In this document: piece after piece, positions 16,698 through 24,992 of the stretch
How the letters are laid out: each line of letters begins with the position of its first letter
How positions within the stretch are numbered: the stretch's first letter is position 1
Assembly: GCA_020630555.1 (NCBI GenBank)
Contig: JAHDBE010000008.1
Span: forward strand, 1-33,415
Length of the DNA: 33,415 nt
Source: Saprospiraceae bacterium
Lineage (GTDB): Bacteria > Bacteroidota > Bacteroidia > Chitinophagales > Saprospiraceae
Reading direction: 5' to 3'
The notes under the pieces: generated by a model
Databases searched by the model: none
What the model was told of the DNA's origin: nothing
Seen by the model: only the letters and a program-made list of their open reading frames with translations
Made by a program: the position numbers and the translations under genes

Positions 16698-17726
16698 TTA
16701 CTTTCGGGGTTTAAATTTTGATTGATCTAATATTTTTTGCGCGTCCTTTTCAATAATTAAATCATTGATGGAAGTCTGAGGAAATCGATTCATATAGGCT
16801 TCAACAATTTTCCAACCTAAATAATTTCCAGTCATACCTGGTGCATTATCTGGCATTTTAGGGGAATTGGGACTCGGATTCAAGTATTTACCAATTTTCA
16901 TGGTATTGGACTCATAAAAAAGATCTTCTCTGAAGAAAAAAGCCCACATTTCAAGCTCATTTTCCGATACCCAATCTGTTTGCTCCGTCGTGTATTCTAA
17001 AATTATGGAATCTGGAGTTGATGGCAATATTTTATCTAGGAAATAGAGTTTTTTACCATTGTGAATCATGATATCCAACATTCTGTTTCCTGGGGCTGGT
17101 CCAAGTTTATCTTCTAAAATAGTTTCAATTGATTTTTTAACGAGATGTTCTTTGTTAAAGCTTCGAGTGAGATAGTCAGAAAAAGCAGGATTGGAAGGAT
17201 CAATTTCTTTGTAGGGAAAATCCGATCCCATAAAAAGGTCAAGACCAATACCTAAAGCGTCTTTTTCATTTTCATCACTAAAAATGAATCTTTGATAACC
17301 AAATTCGGATACCAAGCAATAGACATCTGGGATGTCCGAATTTGGGAAATAGTATTTTAAAAATTGATAGGCTTCATGAAGGTCTTTCTTAATATCCGCC
17401 ATCTCACCAAATACCGTCGAGGTTGTGTCTAATAAATAATTGAAAAACTCGCCTTTAAGAGTATTAGATAGTAACTCTGCGTCTTGCAGGTCAATAGGGT
17501 AGATGCTATTAAAATATAAATTCGCGAAAGCGGGATATTTTGCTTTAAGTGCTTGAATCTGATCTAACATTTTCAATGAGTCCAGACTTTTTAACTCATG
17601 GTCAAAACGGTGAATGTCGAAGTCAATTTTAATATTGCTGACATCAGGAATATTGTTATCCGAGTTTGAAACGCAACCCATAAAGAACAAACTCACCAAA
17701 AGAACAAACTTGAAAGATTTCATCAT
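16698..17726 (-). CDS. gldB: Gliding motility lipoprotein GldB
   Basis: The 342-residue protein has a lipoprotein signal (FVLLVSLFFMGC, Cys18) and reads as GldB along its length: the early IDFDIHRFDHEL, KYPAFANLYFNSIYPI, the central GIGLDLFMGSDFPY, NRMLDIMIHNGKKLYFLD with PSTPDSIILEYT, and the C-terminal NYLGWKIVEAYMNRFPQTS. GldB is an essential lipoprotein of the Bacteroidota gliding/T9SS machinery, whose exact role is unresolved. Its presence fits the two T9SS cargo proteins in this window. It is divergent from nadC and first in a likely gldB-oxygenase-tatA transcript. The start could be either of two adjacent ATG codons. Confidence 0.93.
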   Translation of the reverse strand: MMKSFKFVLLVSLFFMGCVSNSDNNIPDVSNIKIDFDIHRFDHELKSLDSLKMLDQIQALKAKYPAFANLYFNSIYPIDLQDAELLSNTLKGEFFNYLLDTTSTVFGEMADIKKDLHEAYQFLKYYFPNSDIPDVYCLVSEFGYQRFIFSDENEKDALGIGLDLFMGSDFPYKEIDPSNPAFSDYLTRSFNKEHLVKKSIETILEDKLGPAPGNRMLDIMIHNGKKLYFLDKILPSTPDSIILEYTTEQTDWVSENELEMWAFFFREDLFYESNTMKIGKYLNPSPNSPKMPDNAPGMTGNYLGWKIVEAYMNRFPQTSINDLIIEKDAQKILDQSKFKPRK

Positions 17727-17841
17727 AACAAGATACTAACGATGAATCTTTTGGCTTAGTGCACATAGAAGAAAATAGAAAGTCTTATCTAGAAATTGAT
17801 TTATTCATTCCATCAACCGATATTGCGCAAAATTTCAACAC

Positions 17842-18696
17842 ATGCAAGGTATTACGGACGCTCAATTAGAGAAGTTTATTATTGATGGTTTACATGAAGA
17901 TGTGCAAGATGGAGATCACACTTCATTAGCGTGTATACCCTCTGATCGAAGAAGTAAGGCTCGATTGTTAGTAAAAGATGATGGGGTTATTGCGGGGGTA
18001 GAGTTTGCGGAAAAAGTATTTAAGCATGTAGATCCAACATGTGTATTTGAGAAAATGATTGAAGATGGTGCGGATGTGAAATTTGGAGATGAAGCCTTTT
18101 ATATTACCTGTAATTCTCAAGCTCTTTTGAAAGCAGAAAGGCTCATTCTTAACACGATGCAACGCATGAGTGGAATAGCTACGATGAGTAGTCGATTTGC
18201 CTTGGAAGTTGAGGGTAGTGATGTGACGATTTTGGATACTAGAAAGACATCACCGCTTTTAAGGTTTTTAGAAAAGTGGGCTGTGAGAATAGGGGGCTGT
18301 ACAAACTATAGGGATGGTCTTTATGATTGGATCATGATAAAGGATAATCATATTGATGCATCTGGAAGTATTACCAACGCAGTAAATAAGGTTGTCGACT
18401 ATTTAAAAACCAATAATAAAGAATTAGGTATTACAGTTGAGGTTAGAAACTTAGTCGAGCTTTATGAAGTCTTAGAGGTCGGAAATATAACTCGAGTGAT
18501 GCTTGATAATTTTGAGATCCCTTTATTGGCGGAAGCCGTACAAATCGTAGGTGATCGTTTTGAGACGGAAGCATCTGGAGGCGTTAACCTTCAAACTGTA
18601 GGTAATATCGCTAAGACGGGTGTGGACTTTATTTCCGTGGGTGCTTTGACGCATTCAGCCGGAAGTCTGGATCTTAGTTTAAAAGTGATGAAATAA
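17842..18696 (+). CDS. nadC: Nicotinate-nucleotide pyrophosphorylase (carboxylating)
   Basis: The 284-residue protein matches quinolinate phosphoribosyltransferase: ALLKAERLILNTMQRMSGIAT, DTRKTSP (Arg134, Lys135), LEKWAVRIGG, IMIKDNH (Lys167), VEVRNLVEL, VMLDNF, EASGGVNLQTV and FISVGALTHS. It converts quinolinate and PRPP to nicotinate mononucleotide and CO2 in de novo NAD synthesis. The usual GGGxNHR reads GGCTNYR (151-157), so the quinolinate-contacting histidine (His161 in the M. tuberculosis enzyme) is Tyr156 and a glycine is Cys153. The frame is intact and everything else is conserved, so it is probably active. Divergent from gldB; followed by a bidirectional terminator. Confidence 0.95.
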   Translation: MQGITDAQLEKFIIDGLHEDVQDGDHTSLACIPSDRRSKARLLVKDDGVIAGVEFAEKVFKHVDPTCVFEKMIEDGADVKFGDEAFYITCNSQALLKAERLILNTMQRMSGIATMSSRFALEVEGSDVTILDTRKTSPLLRFLEKWAVRIGGCTNYRDGLYDWIMIKDNHIDASGSITNAVNKVVDYLKTNNKELGITVEVRNLVELYEVLEVGNITRVMLDNFEIPLLAEAVQIVGDRFETEASGGVNLQTVGNIAKTGVDFISVGALTHSAGSLDLSLKVMK

Positions 18697-18697
18697 A

Positions 18698-18720
18698 GGA
18701 GCCCAGACAAGCTGAGCTCC
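18698..18720. terminator. Bidirectional terminator between nadC and an outer-membrane protein gene
   Basis: GGAGCCCAG (18698-18706) pairs with CTGAGCTCC (18712-18720) over 9 positions with one G-T wobble and a 5-base loop. The plus side is followed by a short TTTT (in ATACTTTTAA) and the minus side by TTTATTTC. It serves the convergent ends of nadC (stop 18694-18696) and the barrel protein (18727). Confidence 0.75.
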
Positions 18721-18726
18721 ATACTT

Positions 18727-19365
18727 TTAAAAATAGAAGTTTAATACAATCCTAGAATATGTGGGACTAATCCGTCCGTTGTATTCGTAGCTGTCTGTTG
18801 TGGAAATCAAATTTCCATTGTTGTTATTGAAAGTATTTGTGTAGCTGCCACTTACATTTGCTCCAATAGATCTTATACCAAACTCACCTCCTACACTAAA
18901 GTTTTCATTGAAGTAATGTTCGGCACCAAAGCCGAATTCAAAGCCTAACAAGCTCACTCCGTCAATTACATCTTCATATTCTTCAATTGTGTCTCCATCA
19001 TTTTCGGCGCTACCCATAATTAGCGGTTTACTCAAGTTTAGGTTTAAATATCCTTTTAGGCTGTTTTTCTCCAAAATGAAATATTTGACGCCTAAGGTAG
19101 GAATGATGATTCGTGCATTAATATCACCTTGTTCGTCGTAAGACACTACCTGCAATCCGTCGTAATATTCGTCGGTGGTGTTAAAAGAGATATTTGCAGA
19201 CAAGTATTGTAGTCCTAAGTATGGGACGACTTTAGAGTTCGCTTGATAACCAACTTGAGCTCCTGTCCAACTTAAACCTGGTGATACACTAAAGCTAAAT
19301 TGACTAAATGAACAAATGCTAAAGGAAATAAATAACAGGACGAAAAAAGTAGTTTTTGTTTTCAT
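18727..19365 (-). CDS. Small outer-membrane beta-barrel protein
   Basis: The 212-residue product has a signal peptide (about 1-21, MKTKTTFFVLLFISFSICSF) and a mature part made of alternating hydrophobic/polar strands with short turns (VVPYLGLQYLSANISF, LLGFEFGFGAEHYF, FSVGGEFGIRSIGANVSGSY). It ends in an aromatic residue (RIVLNFYF), the usual BAM recognition signal. It is likely an 8- or 10-stranded barrel like those annotated as outer-membrane beta-barrel or porin-family proteins. No specific function can be given. It is transcribed alone, convergent with nadC across a bidirectional terminator, and downstream of bamA on the same strand. Confidence 0.85.
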   Translation of the reverse strand: MKTKTTFFVLLFISFSICSFSQFSFSVSPGLSWTGAQVGYQANSKVVPYLGLQYLSANISFNTTDEYYDGLQVVSYDEQGDINARIIIPTLGVKYFILEKNSLKGYLNLNLSKPLIMGSAENDGDTIEEYEDVIDGVSLLGFEFGFGAEHYFNENFSVGGEFGIRSIGANVSGSYTNTFNNNNGNLISTTDSYEYNGRISPTYSRIVLNFYF

Positions 19366-19451
19366 TGTAAATTATGAAGATGTTAGAAAATGTATTTCCC
19401 TAACAAATCCACCAATGAATAAAACTGTTACCCCCTTAGATATAAAATATT

Positions 19452-22067
19452 CTAATCCGGTTCGAATCCTAAGACAATACTAAACTTACCATAGTTGCTC
19501 CATGGAGTTCCATCTGGAAGGTTTCTATCAATACCGTATCCATAATCAAATCCAAGTAGACCAAACATAGGTAAGAAAACACGCATTCCTACACCAACAG
19601 ATCGTTTAACATCAAAGGGGTTAAAATCCCTTAAGGTTCTCCAAGAATTACCCCCTTGAAAAAAGGTGTGGAAATATATGGTAGAGTTAGGATTTAGGGA
19701 TAATGGGAAACGCATTTCCATGGTAAATTTATCAAACACTGTCGCTCCCCCAAGACTATTTTGTTCTAGTTCGTTAACCTCATAACCACGAAGGGCAATG
19801 ATGTCTTTTCCAGTAATACCTACATTTTGGTTTGATAAACCGTCGCCACCTAGTTCAAAGCGTTCGAAAGGAGAAAGACCAAGACTGGAATCATATGATC
19901 CGACTATACCGAGTTTAGCATTTGCATAAAGGACAACTTTTCCGAATATATTGAAATACCAATCAGCATCAATTCGCCATTTGTGGTATTCTAAAAACTC
20001 AAACTTTCTAGCTTGTTCTTGACCAATAATAAATGCATCTTCTTGATCTTCGGTCATTTTAGCACCGGGGCCACGCATTCTATTTTCTGTGTCGATTAAA
20101 TCTTGTCTTTCTTGACCAACAATACGATCAAAACCGGGTTCGCGGAATAAAGAGTACGGCGGTGTAAATTGAAGGGTTAGGGAAACTCGTGATCCTCTTC
20201 TTGGATAAATAGGTTCTGCTACCGAACTTCTGGTAAAAACCTGTCTAATATGGAAGTTTTTAAAGTTTCCATCGGTAACATTAATTATTTCATCTTCAAG
20301 ATCTACAAAAAACTGACCTCTCGAATAATTACTAAGACGAATGGATTCTAAAGTGAGCGTTGTGTTTGAACTAAAAAAGTCATCAGGCCACTTCAGTCGA
20401 GTCCCGAGACCAACAGATCCTCTAGTAATTTTTAATGATCCTTGCCCTAAGCTAGAAAAATCAAAAGAGGTGTGTACGGCACCAACAGTCAGAGACCTCG
20501 GTTGCTTTCCACCTAGCCATGGTTCTGTAAAGGTGAAATTATACGAGTTAAGAAAACGGCTATTGGATTGAACCCTAAGTGATAATCTTTGTCCATCTCC
20601 TTGTGGTAGTGGACTCCAGCTACTTCTATCACGAATATTCGCCAGAGAGAAATTATTAAAAGTCAATCCTAGTGTTCCTAATAAACCACTGGCTCCACCA
20701 TAACCGGCAGATAGTTCTAATTGATCAGAAGGCCTTTCTTCTAAAATATACTTTATATCTACGGTACCTCTATTCGGATTAACAGGAGTATCCATATTCA
20801 TGGTCTCGGGATTAAAGTAACCGAGATTCATAATCTCACGTTGGGATCTTACGATATCCGAACGACTAAATTTCTGACCAGGTTTAGTTCGGACAGTACG
20901 TCTTACAACATGCTCATGAGTCCGATCATTTCCTTCTATGATTACCTTGTCAATTGTAAATTGCGGACCTTCCGCAATTTGAATCTCTAAGTCGACACTA
21001 TCCACTCCTACGGCTGTCATAACGGGCTCGACGTTTAGTCCGAGATATCCATCATCCATATAAAGAGAAGAAATGTCTCGACCATCTTGACTAAAACGCA
21101 ACCTATTTTCTAAAAGATCTGGATTAAAAACATCTCCTTTAGCTATACCTAAAATCTTATTTAATTGATCTGGAGTGTATTTAGAATTTCCTTTCCAGGT
21201 GATGTCTCGGAAGAAGTATCGCTTACCTTCATCGATCCAGATTTTAATCATAATATCGCTGAGCTCATTATATCTCCAGACGCTGTCTTTTACAATTTTA
21301 GCATCAATGAATCCTTTTTTGTTATACTCTCTAATGATGCTTCGTTTATCTTCTTCGTATTCAGAAGCCATAAATTTAGTCCTTCTGAAAAGGGTTCCTT
21401 TTCTCTTCGTACTACCCATGGCGCCACGAAGTTTACGGTCACTCAAATTATGATTACCGAGGAAAATTATGTTTTCGACTTTAACTCGATCTTTTGCATC
21501 TACATCAAACACAAGTCGGACTGAATTACTTTTTATTGTGTCAGGATATTCTAACACATTGACTACAGCATCGAGTTTTCCTTTTTCTACATAAAAGTCT
21601 TTGATTCTTTTTTTAGCGAGATCTTTTTGAGCATCTGTTACTATACTTCCTTTAGTAATGATATTAGCTAGGAGCTCGTTTAAATCATCATGTTGGGATT
21701 TTTTAACCCCTTTGTAAGAGTATCTGCTTAGGGTGGCTCTTTCTTTCAGCTGGATTTCAAGAAAAATGACATCACCTAGAGTTTTGGTTTCGATGATTTT
21801 AACATCGTCGAATAGGCGAAGCTTCCATAGAGATTTTATGGCTTGAGCGATTTGCGGTCCCGGTACGCGTATTTTTTTTCCAACAGTAAGCCCTGTAATG
21901 GATCTAATAGCGTTTTTATCTCGGGACTCTGCTCCGATAACATCTACGCCTCCAATTTCATACTCCTGTTTGTTATTGTAAGATTTAACATCCAAACTAT
22001 CTACTTGCGCATTCGCGAAAGCGGAAGTAAGACACAGAAGAAAACATATTTTTAATAGTTTACTCAT
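19452..22067 (-). CDS. bamA: Outer-membrane protein assembly factor BamA (Omp85)
   Basis: I place the start at ATG 22067 because it gives a proper signal peptide (MSKLLKICFLLCLTSAFANAQ); an ATG 63 bases upstream would put 21 residues before it. The 871-residue product has N-terminal POTRA repeats over roughly the first 400 residues (e.g. VGGVDVIGAESRDKNAIRSI, IDKVIIEGNDRTHEHVVRRT, KPGQKFSRSDIVRSQREI) and a C-terminal 16-strand-type barrel (LSAGYGGASGLLGTLGLTFNNFS, FTEPWLGGKQPRSLTVG, GGDGLSNQNVGITGKDIIALRGYE, GVGMRVFLPMFGLLGFDYGYG). It folds and inserts barrel proteins in the outer membrane. It follows uppS by 84 bases in the same direction, an arrangement common in Bacteroidota. Confidence 0.95.
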   Translation of the reverse strand: MSKLLKICFLLCLTSAFANAQVDSLDVKSYNNKQEYEIGGVDVIGAESRDKNAIRSITGLTVGKKIRVPGPQIAQAIKSLWKLRLFDDVKIIETKTLGDVIFLEIQLKERATLSRYSYKGVKKSQHDDLNELLANIITKGSIVTDAQKDLAKKRIKDFYVEKGKLDAVVNVLEYPDTIKSNSVRLVFDVDAKDRVKVENIIFLGNHNLSDRKLRGAMGSTKRKGTLFRRTKFMASEYEEDKRSIIREYNKKGFIDAKIVKDSVWRYNELSDIMIKIWIDEGKRYFFRDITWKGNSKYTPDQLNKILGIAKGDVFNPDLLENRLRFSQDGRDISSLYMDDGYLGLNVEPVMTAVGVDSVDLEIQIAEGPQFTIDKVIIEGNDRTHEHVVRRTVRTKPGQKFSRSDIVRSQREIMNLGYFNPETMNMDTPVNPNRGTVDIKYILEERPSDQLELSAGYGGASGLLGTLGLTFNNFSLANIRDRSSWSPLPQGDGQRLSLRVQSNSRFLNSYNFTFTEPWLGGKQPRSLTVGAVHTSFDFSSLGQGSLKITRGSVGLGTRLKWPDDFFSSNTTLTLESIRLSNYSRGQFFVDLEDEIINVTDGNFKNFHIRQVFTRSSVAEPIYPRRGSRVSLTLQFTPPYSLFREPGFDRIVGQERQDLIDTENRMRGPGAKMTEDQEDAFIIGQEQARKFEFLEYHKWRIDADWYFNIFGKVVLYANAKLGIVGSYDSSLGLSPFERFELGGDGLSNQNVGITGKDIIALRGYEVNELEQNSLGGATVFDKFTMEMRFPLSLNPNSTIYFHTFFQGGNSWRTLRDFNPFDVKRSVGVGMRVFLPMFGLLGFDYGYGIDRNLPDGTPWSNYGKFSIVLGFEPD

Positions 22068-22151
22068 ATGGAATTTCTTAGAATAATGCGCCAAGGTAAT
22101 AACGATTTTAAGTTGCCCTTTGATATACATAGCTTTTAACGATACTTTAAT

Positions 22152-22895
22152 CTAGCTTATAATCTGCTCACTTGTCTTTCCGAAGCGTCTTTCGCGAGAT
22201 TGAAAATCTATGATGGCCTTATACAGATGCTCTCGTGTAAAATCGGGCCAGAATATATCTAAAAAGCAAAACTCCGTATAGGCCATTTGCCAAAGTAGAT
22301 AGTTACTAATTCTTTGTTCGCCGCTTGTCCGAATCATTAACTCGGGGTCCGGCATATTATGTGTCGAGAGATATTGAGAGAATATCTCTTCATTAATGTT
22401 TTCTGTTTGAACTTTCTCATCTTTAACGTCTTTAGAAAGTCTTTTCGCTGCTTCGACAATTTCCCATCGGGCACTATAATTCAGTGCTAAAGTAAGGGTC
22501 ATTCGGGAATTGTTTTTTGTTTCTTCAATACCGTCTAATAAGGCTTTAAAGGATTTTCCAGGAAGCTTGTCGAGTTCACCAATAGCATTTAAACGAATAT
22601 TGTTTTTGTTCATTGTAGCGATCTCTCTTCTTACGGTTTCGACTAAAAGAGTCATCAAGGCATTTACTTCGAGTTTTGGGCGATTCCAATTTTCGGTAGA
22701 AAAGGCATAAAGTGTCACGTACTCTATCCCTAATTCTGCCGATGCTTCACTGATTTCGCGAACAGCTTTAACACCATTTTTATGACCAAAAACTCGGGGT
22801 TGTCCTTTGGCTTTAGCCCAACGACCATTACCGTCCATAATGACAGCAATATGGCGAGGTAATCTTGTTTTATCAACTTGTGATTCAGAGTTCAT
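22152..22895 (-). CDS. uppS: Isoprenyl transferase (undecaprenyl diphosphate synthase)
   Basis: The 247-residue protein has all cis-prenyltransferase motifs: HIAVIMDGNGRWAKAKG with the catalytic Asp21, GHKNGVKAV, YVTLYAFSTENWNRP, and the C-terminal MIRTSGEQRISNYLLWQMAY with the isopentenyl-diphosphate-binding Arg and Ser residues, then FLDIFWPDF. It condenses IPP units onto farnesyl diphosphate to make undecaprenyl diphosphate, the lipid carrier for peptidoglycan and surface glycans. That carrier is the substrate of the WecA-like enzyme encoded 0.7 kb away. It heads the uppS-bamA transcript and is divergent from a lipoprotein gene. Confidence 0.96.
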   Translation of the reverse strand: MNSESQVDKTRLPRHIAVIMDGNGRWAKAKGQPRVFGHKNGVKAVREISEASAELGIEYVTLYAFSTENWNRPKLEVNALMTLLVETVRREIATMNKNNIRLNAIGELDKLPGKSFKALLDGIEETKNNSRMTLTLALNYSARWEIVEAAKRLSKDVKDEKVQTENINEEIFSQYLSTHNMPDPELMIRTSGEQRISNYLLWQMAYTEFCFLDIFWPDFTREHLYKAIIDFQSRERRFGKTSEQIIS

Positions 22896-22929
22896 CTATT
22901 GTTTTCGAACATTGGTCTAAACAGCGGGA

Positions 22930-22937
22930 CAAAATTA
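22930..22937 (-). promoter_or_regulatory. Probable -7 promoter box for uppS-bamA
   Basis: The minus strand reads TAATTTTG here, a full match to TAnnTTTG, 35 bases before the uppS ATG. No convincing -33 TTTG is seen at the usual spacing, so support is from the -7 box alone. Confidence 0.4.
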
Positions 22938-22994
22938 AGAAAAGAATGATTATTGAATTTGTTATACCTTATTATGTAATTAAACTCTAATGCT

Positions 22995-23510
22995 ATGAAA
23001 AAGCTATTTACTCTGTCATTATTAGTGGCTATGACACTCTTGTTTAGTAATTGCCAGCAAGGCCCTTGTTCGAATAAAGATAAATTTCTAGATTCCTTTG
23101 ATGGATTTGTAAGTGAAGTGAAGCAAAAATCTGATGAACTAAACGATGACTCCTGGGTCAAATTAGATGAAGAATTCAAAGAATTCACGAAAGTGTGTTA
23201 CCCAAAATTCAAAAAAGAATTAAACGGGCAAGAGAAAAAGGAATATTGGGCCAATACAGCCTCTTACTATTCTGAAAAATACGACGGGGATATATTAAGT
23301 GCTTTAGGTCAGAATTCTAGCGAAATAGGCAAAATGTTAGAGTCTGAATTAGGGGAAGCATTTGAAGAACTTCAAACGGAACTCAAAAATATTTTTGATG
23401 AGGATTTTAAGGATGACCTAAAAGGAGCGATTGATGAAATGATGGAAGGTCTGGGTGAATTGGGGGAAGAATTGAAAAAAGGGATTGACGAGATTAATAC
23501 AGAAAAATGA
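22995..23510 (+). CDS. Putative lipoprotein with acidic helical C-terminus
   Basis: The 171-residue product has a lipoprotein signal (MKKLFTLSLLVAMTLLFSNC, lipobox FSNC, Cys20), then two further cysteines (CSNKDK and VCYPKF) and a long, strongly charged, predicted helical or coiled region (e.g. LGEAFEELQTELKNIFDEDF, DEMMEGLGELGEELKKGIDE). The central part, with DSWVKLDEEFKEFTKVCYPKF, resembles small Bacteroidota lipoprotein domains of unknown function (perhaps DUF6565-like; unconfirmed). It is divergent from uppS and 58 bases upstream of the WecA-like gene, which has its own -7 box. The function is unknown. Confidence 0.75.
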   Translation: MKKLFTLSLLVAMTLLFSNCQQGPCSNKDKFLDSFDGFVSEVKQKSDELNDDSWVKLDEEFKEFTKVCYPKFKKELNGQEKKEYWANTASYYSEKYDGDILSALGQNSSEIGKMLESELGEAFEELQTELKNIFDEDFKDDLKGAIDEMMEGLGELGEELKKGIDEINTEK

Positions 23511-23541
23511 CCGAATCGCTGAATTGACGTCTCATAGATGA

Positions 23542-23549
23542 TATATTTG
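23542..23549 (+). promoter_or_regulatory. -7 promoter box for the wecA-like/crcB/thioredoxin operon
   Basis: TATATTTG is a perfect TAnnTTTG match followed by C, 19 bases before the ATG at 23569. A TTG at 23524-23526 is closer (15-base spacer) than the usual 19, so the -33 assignment is uncertain. Confidence 0.5.
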
Positions 23550-23568
23550 CTTCATCTAGGCGAAAACT

Positions 23569-24627
23569 ATGTTTGACATTATTCTAGCATTTATTACGGC
23601 ATTTACTCTAACGTATCTGGCTATACCTTCTATTATTAGTGTTGCTAGAAAGAAAAAATTGTTTGACGAACCTGGGGAGAGACGTTCTCATACCGTTAGT
23701 ACGCCCTCATTAGGAGGAATAGCGATTTTTGCAGGGATGATTTTTTCCATAATACTATGGACACCATTCACTTATTTCAATGAGGATTTACAGTATATAT
23801 TATGTGCGTTTATCATTATCTTCTTAATAGGAGCGAAGGATGATATAGATCCTATAAGTCCCGGGAAGAAGGCCCTAGGTCAACTTTTTGCGGCGGCCAT
23901 TCTTGTTTTTAAAGCTAATGTGAAGATTACAAGTTTGTACGGCATTTTTGGAGTTTATGATATTCATCCCATTCCAGGTGCCATAATTTCAGTATTTACA
24001 ATTCTTGTAATAATTAATGCCTTTAATTTGATAGATGGGATTAATGGCTTATCAGCGAGTTTAGGAATATTAATATCTGTTGTTTTGGGATCTTGGTTTT
24101 ATAAGATTGATCGAATAGATATCGCGATAGTTGCGTTTACATTGGTGGGTTCATCCTTGGCGTTTTTAAGGTATAATATTACGCCAGCAAAGATATTTAT
24201 GGGAGATACAGGTTCTCTTTTGCTGGGATTAGTTTGTTCAATATTGGCCCTTCAGTTTATAGAACAGCAACGTGTTCTAGAACCAGATTCACCCTATGCT
24301 TTTGAATCTGCGCCTTCTGTTGCGATAGGAATTATGATACTTCCACTTTTCGATACATTGCGTGTCTTTGTTATGCGTGCGGCCAAAGGTAAATCACCCT
24401 TTTATCCCGACAGAACTCATATACATCATCTTCTTTTGGACAGTGGGTTGACGCATATGCAAGCCACTAGTGTTTTAGTTGTGGTCAACATGTTTTTCAT
24501 ATTTATAGCAGTTAAGTTGCAGCATATTGGCACATTGAACCTTTTGATATTAATCCTTGGCTTGGCCACAATTCTCTCTGCTTTGTTATACATGATTGCG
24601 AATAATAAGAAAAAGCAGATCAGCTAA
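23569..24627 (+). CDS. wecA: UDP-GlcNAc:undecaprenyl-phosphate GlcNAc-1-phosphate transferase (WecA/TagO-like)
   Basis: The 352-residue polytopic protein has the MraY/WecA family motifs: KLFDEPGERRSHTVSTPSLGG (31-50), the Asp-rich GAKDDIDPIS (Asp91/92), NLIDGINGLSASLG (153-166), MGDTGSLLLG (211-220) and the HIHH sugar-specificity loop (DRTHIHHLLLD, 281-291) that separates WecA-type from MraY enzymes. About ten hydrophobic segments are visible. It transfers GlcNAc-1-P (or a similar sugar) to undecaprenyl phosphate at the inner membrane, starting O-antigen, capsule or other surface polysaccharides. Its stop overlaps the crcB start by one base (TAATG), implying translational coupling. The exact sugar is uncertain. 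Confidence 0.9.
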   Translation: MFDIILAFITAFTLTYLAIPSIISVARKKKLFDEPGERRSHTVSTPSLGGIAIFAGMIFSIILWTPFTYFNEDLQYILCAFIIIFLIGAKDDIDPISPGKKALGQLFAAAILVFKANVKITSLYGIFGVYDIHPIPGAIISVFTILVIINAFNLIDGINGLSASLGILISVVLGSWFYKIDRIDIAIVAFTLVGSSLAFLRYNITPAKIFMGDTGSLLLGLVCSILALQFIEQQRVLEPDSPYAFESAPSVAIGIMILPLFDTLRVFVMRAAKGKSPFYPDRTHIHHLLLDSGLTHMQATSVLVVVNMFFIFIAVKLQHIGTLNLLILILGLATILSALLYMIANNKKKQIS

Positions 24628-24992
24628 TGTTTCCTTTTTTAATGGTATTTATCGGTGGTGGACTTGGAAGTGTTTGTCGATATGGCATTTCTTTGATTTT
24701 GCCTAAATCAGATGGTATACCCTGGGCCACTTTTACTGCTAATGCGATAAGTTGTATTGTTCTTGGGTTTTTGATTGGTTATCAATTAAACAAAGGGATA
24801 TCGACAAAGTACTCACTCCTATTACTTACTGGATTTTGTGGAGGCTTCAGTACGTTTTCTACTTTTAGTGCAGAGACTTATCATTTGATGCAAAATGGAC
24901 AAACTCTATTAGCTCTGGCGTATGTGGCGCTCAGTGTTTTGTTTTGTTTAGTATGCATTTATCTTGGGTTGAAAATCCAGAACTTCGGATGA
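24627..24992 (+). CDS. crcB: Fluoride channel CrcB/Fluc
   Basis: The 121-residue protein has four hydrophobic segments and the Fluc signatures: GGGLGSVCRYG at the N-terminus, ATFTANAISCIVLG with the pore Asn, and GFCGGFSTFSTFSAE with the two phenylalanines of the fluoride pathway. Dual-topology dimers export fluoride passively. The gene overlaps its upstream neighbour by one base and its downstream neighbour by the ATGA of 24989-24992. No fluoride riboswitch is visible ahead of it, as expected for an internal operon gene. Confidence 0.95.
   Translation: MFPFLMVFIGGGLGSVCRYGISLILPKSDGIPWATFTANAISCIVLGFLIGYQLNKGISTKYSLLLLTGFCGGFSTFSTFSAETYHLMQNGQTLLALAYVALSVLFCLVCIYLGLKIQNFG

Noticed and set aside
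19459-19469. GGTTCGAATCC, a tRNA T-loop-like string
   Set aside because: It encodes the last codons of bamA on the minus strand, and no cloverleaf or acceptor stem can be formed around it.
21165-21524. 119-codon plus-strand frame inside bamA
   Set aside because: It is antisense to a well-supported gene, shows no recognisable domain, and its composition mirrors the bamA codons.
22068-22130. N-terminal extension of bamA
   Set aside because: The extra 21 residues precede a typical signal peptide that begins at ATG 22067.
22892-23188. 98-codon minus-strand frame overlapping the 22995 lipoprotein gene
   Set aside because: It lies opposite a gene with a clear lipobox and has low-complexity Ser/Asn content typical of a shadow frame.
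24944-24988. Longer start for the CGNC thioredoxin-fold gene
   Set aside because: It lies inside crcB and would put 15 extra residues before a good signal peptide; ATG 24989 gives an ATGA overlap and a normal signal sequence.
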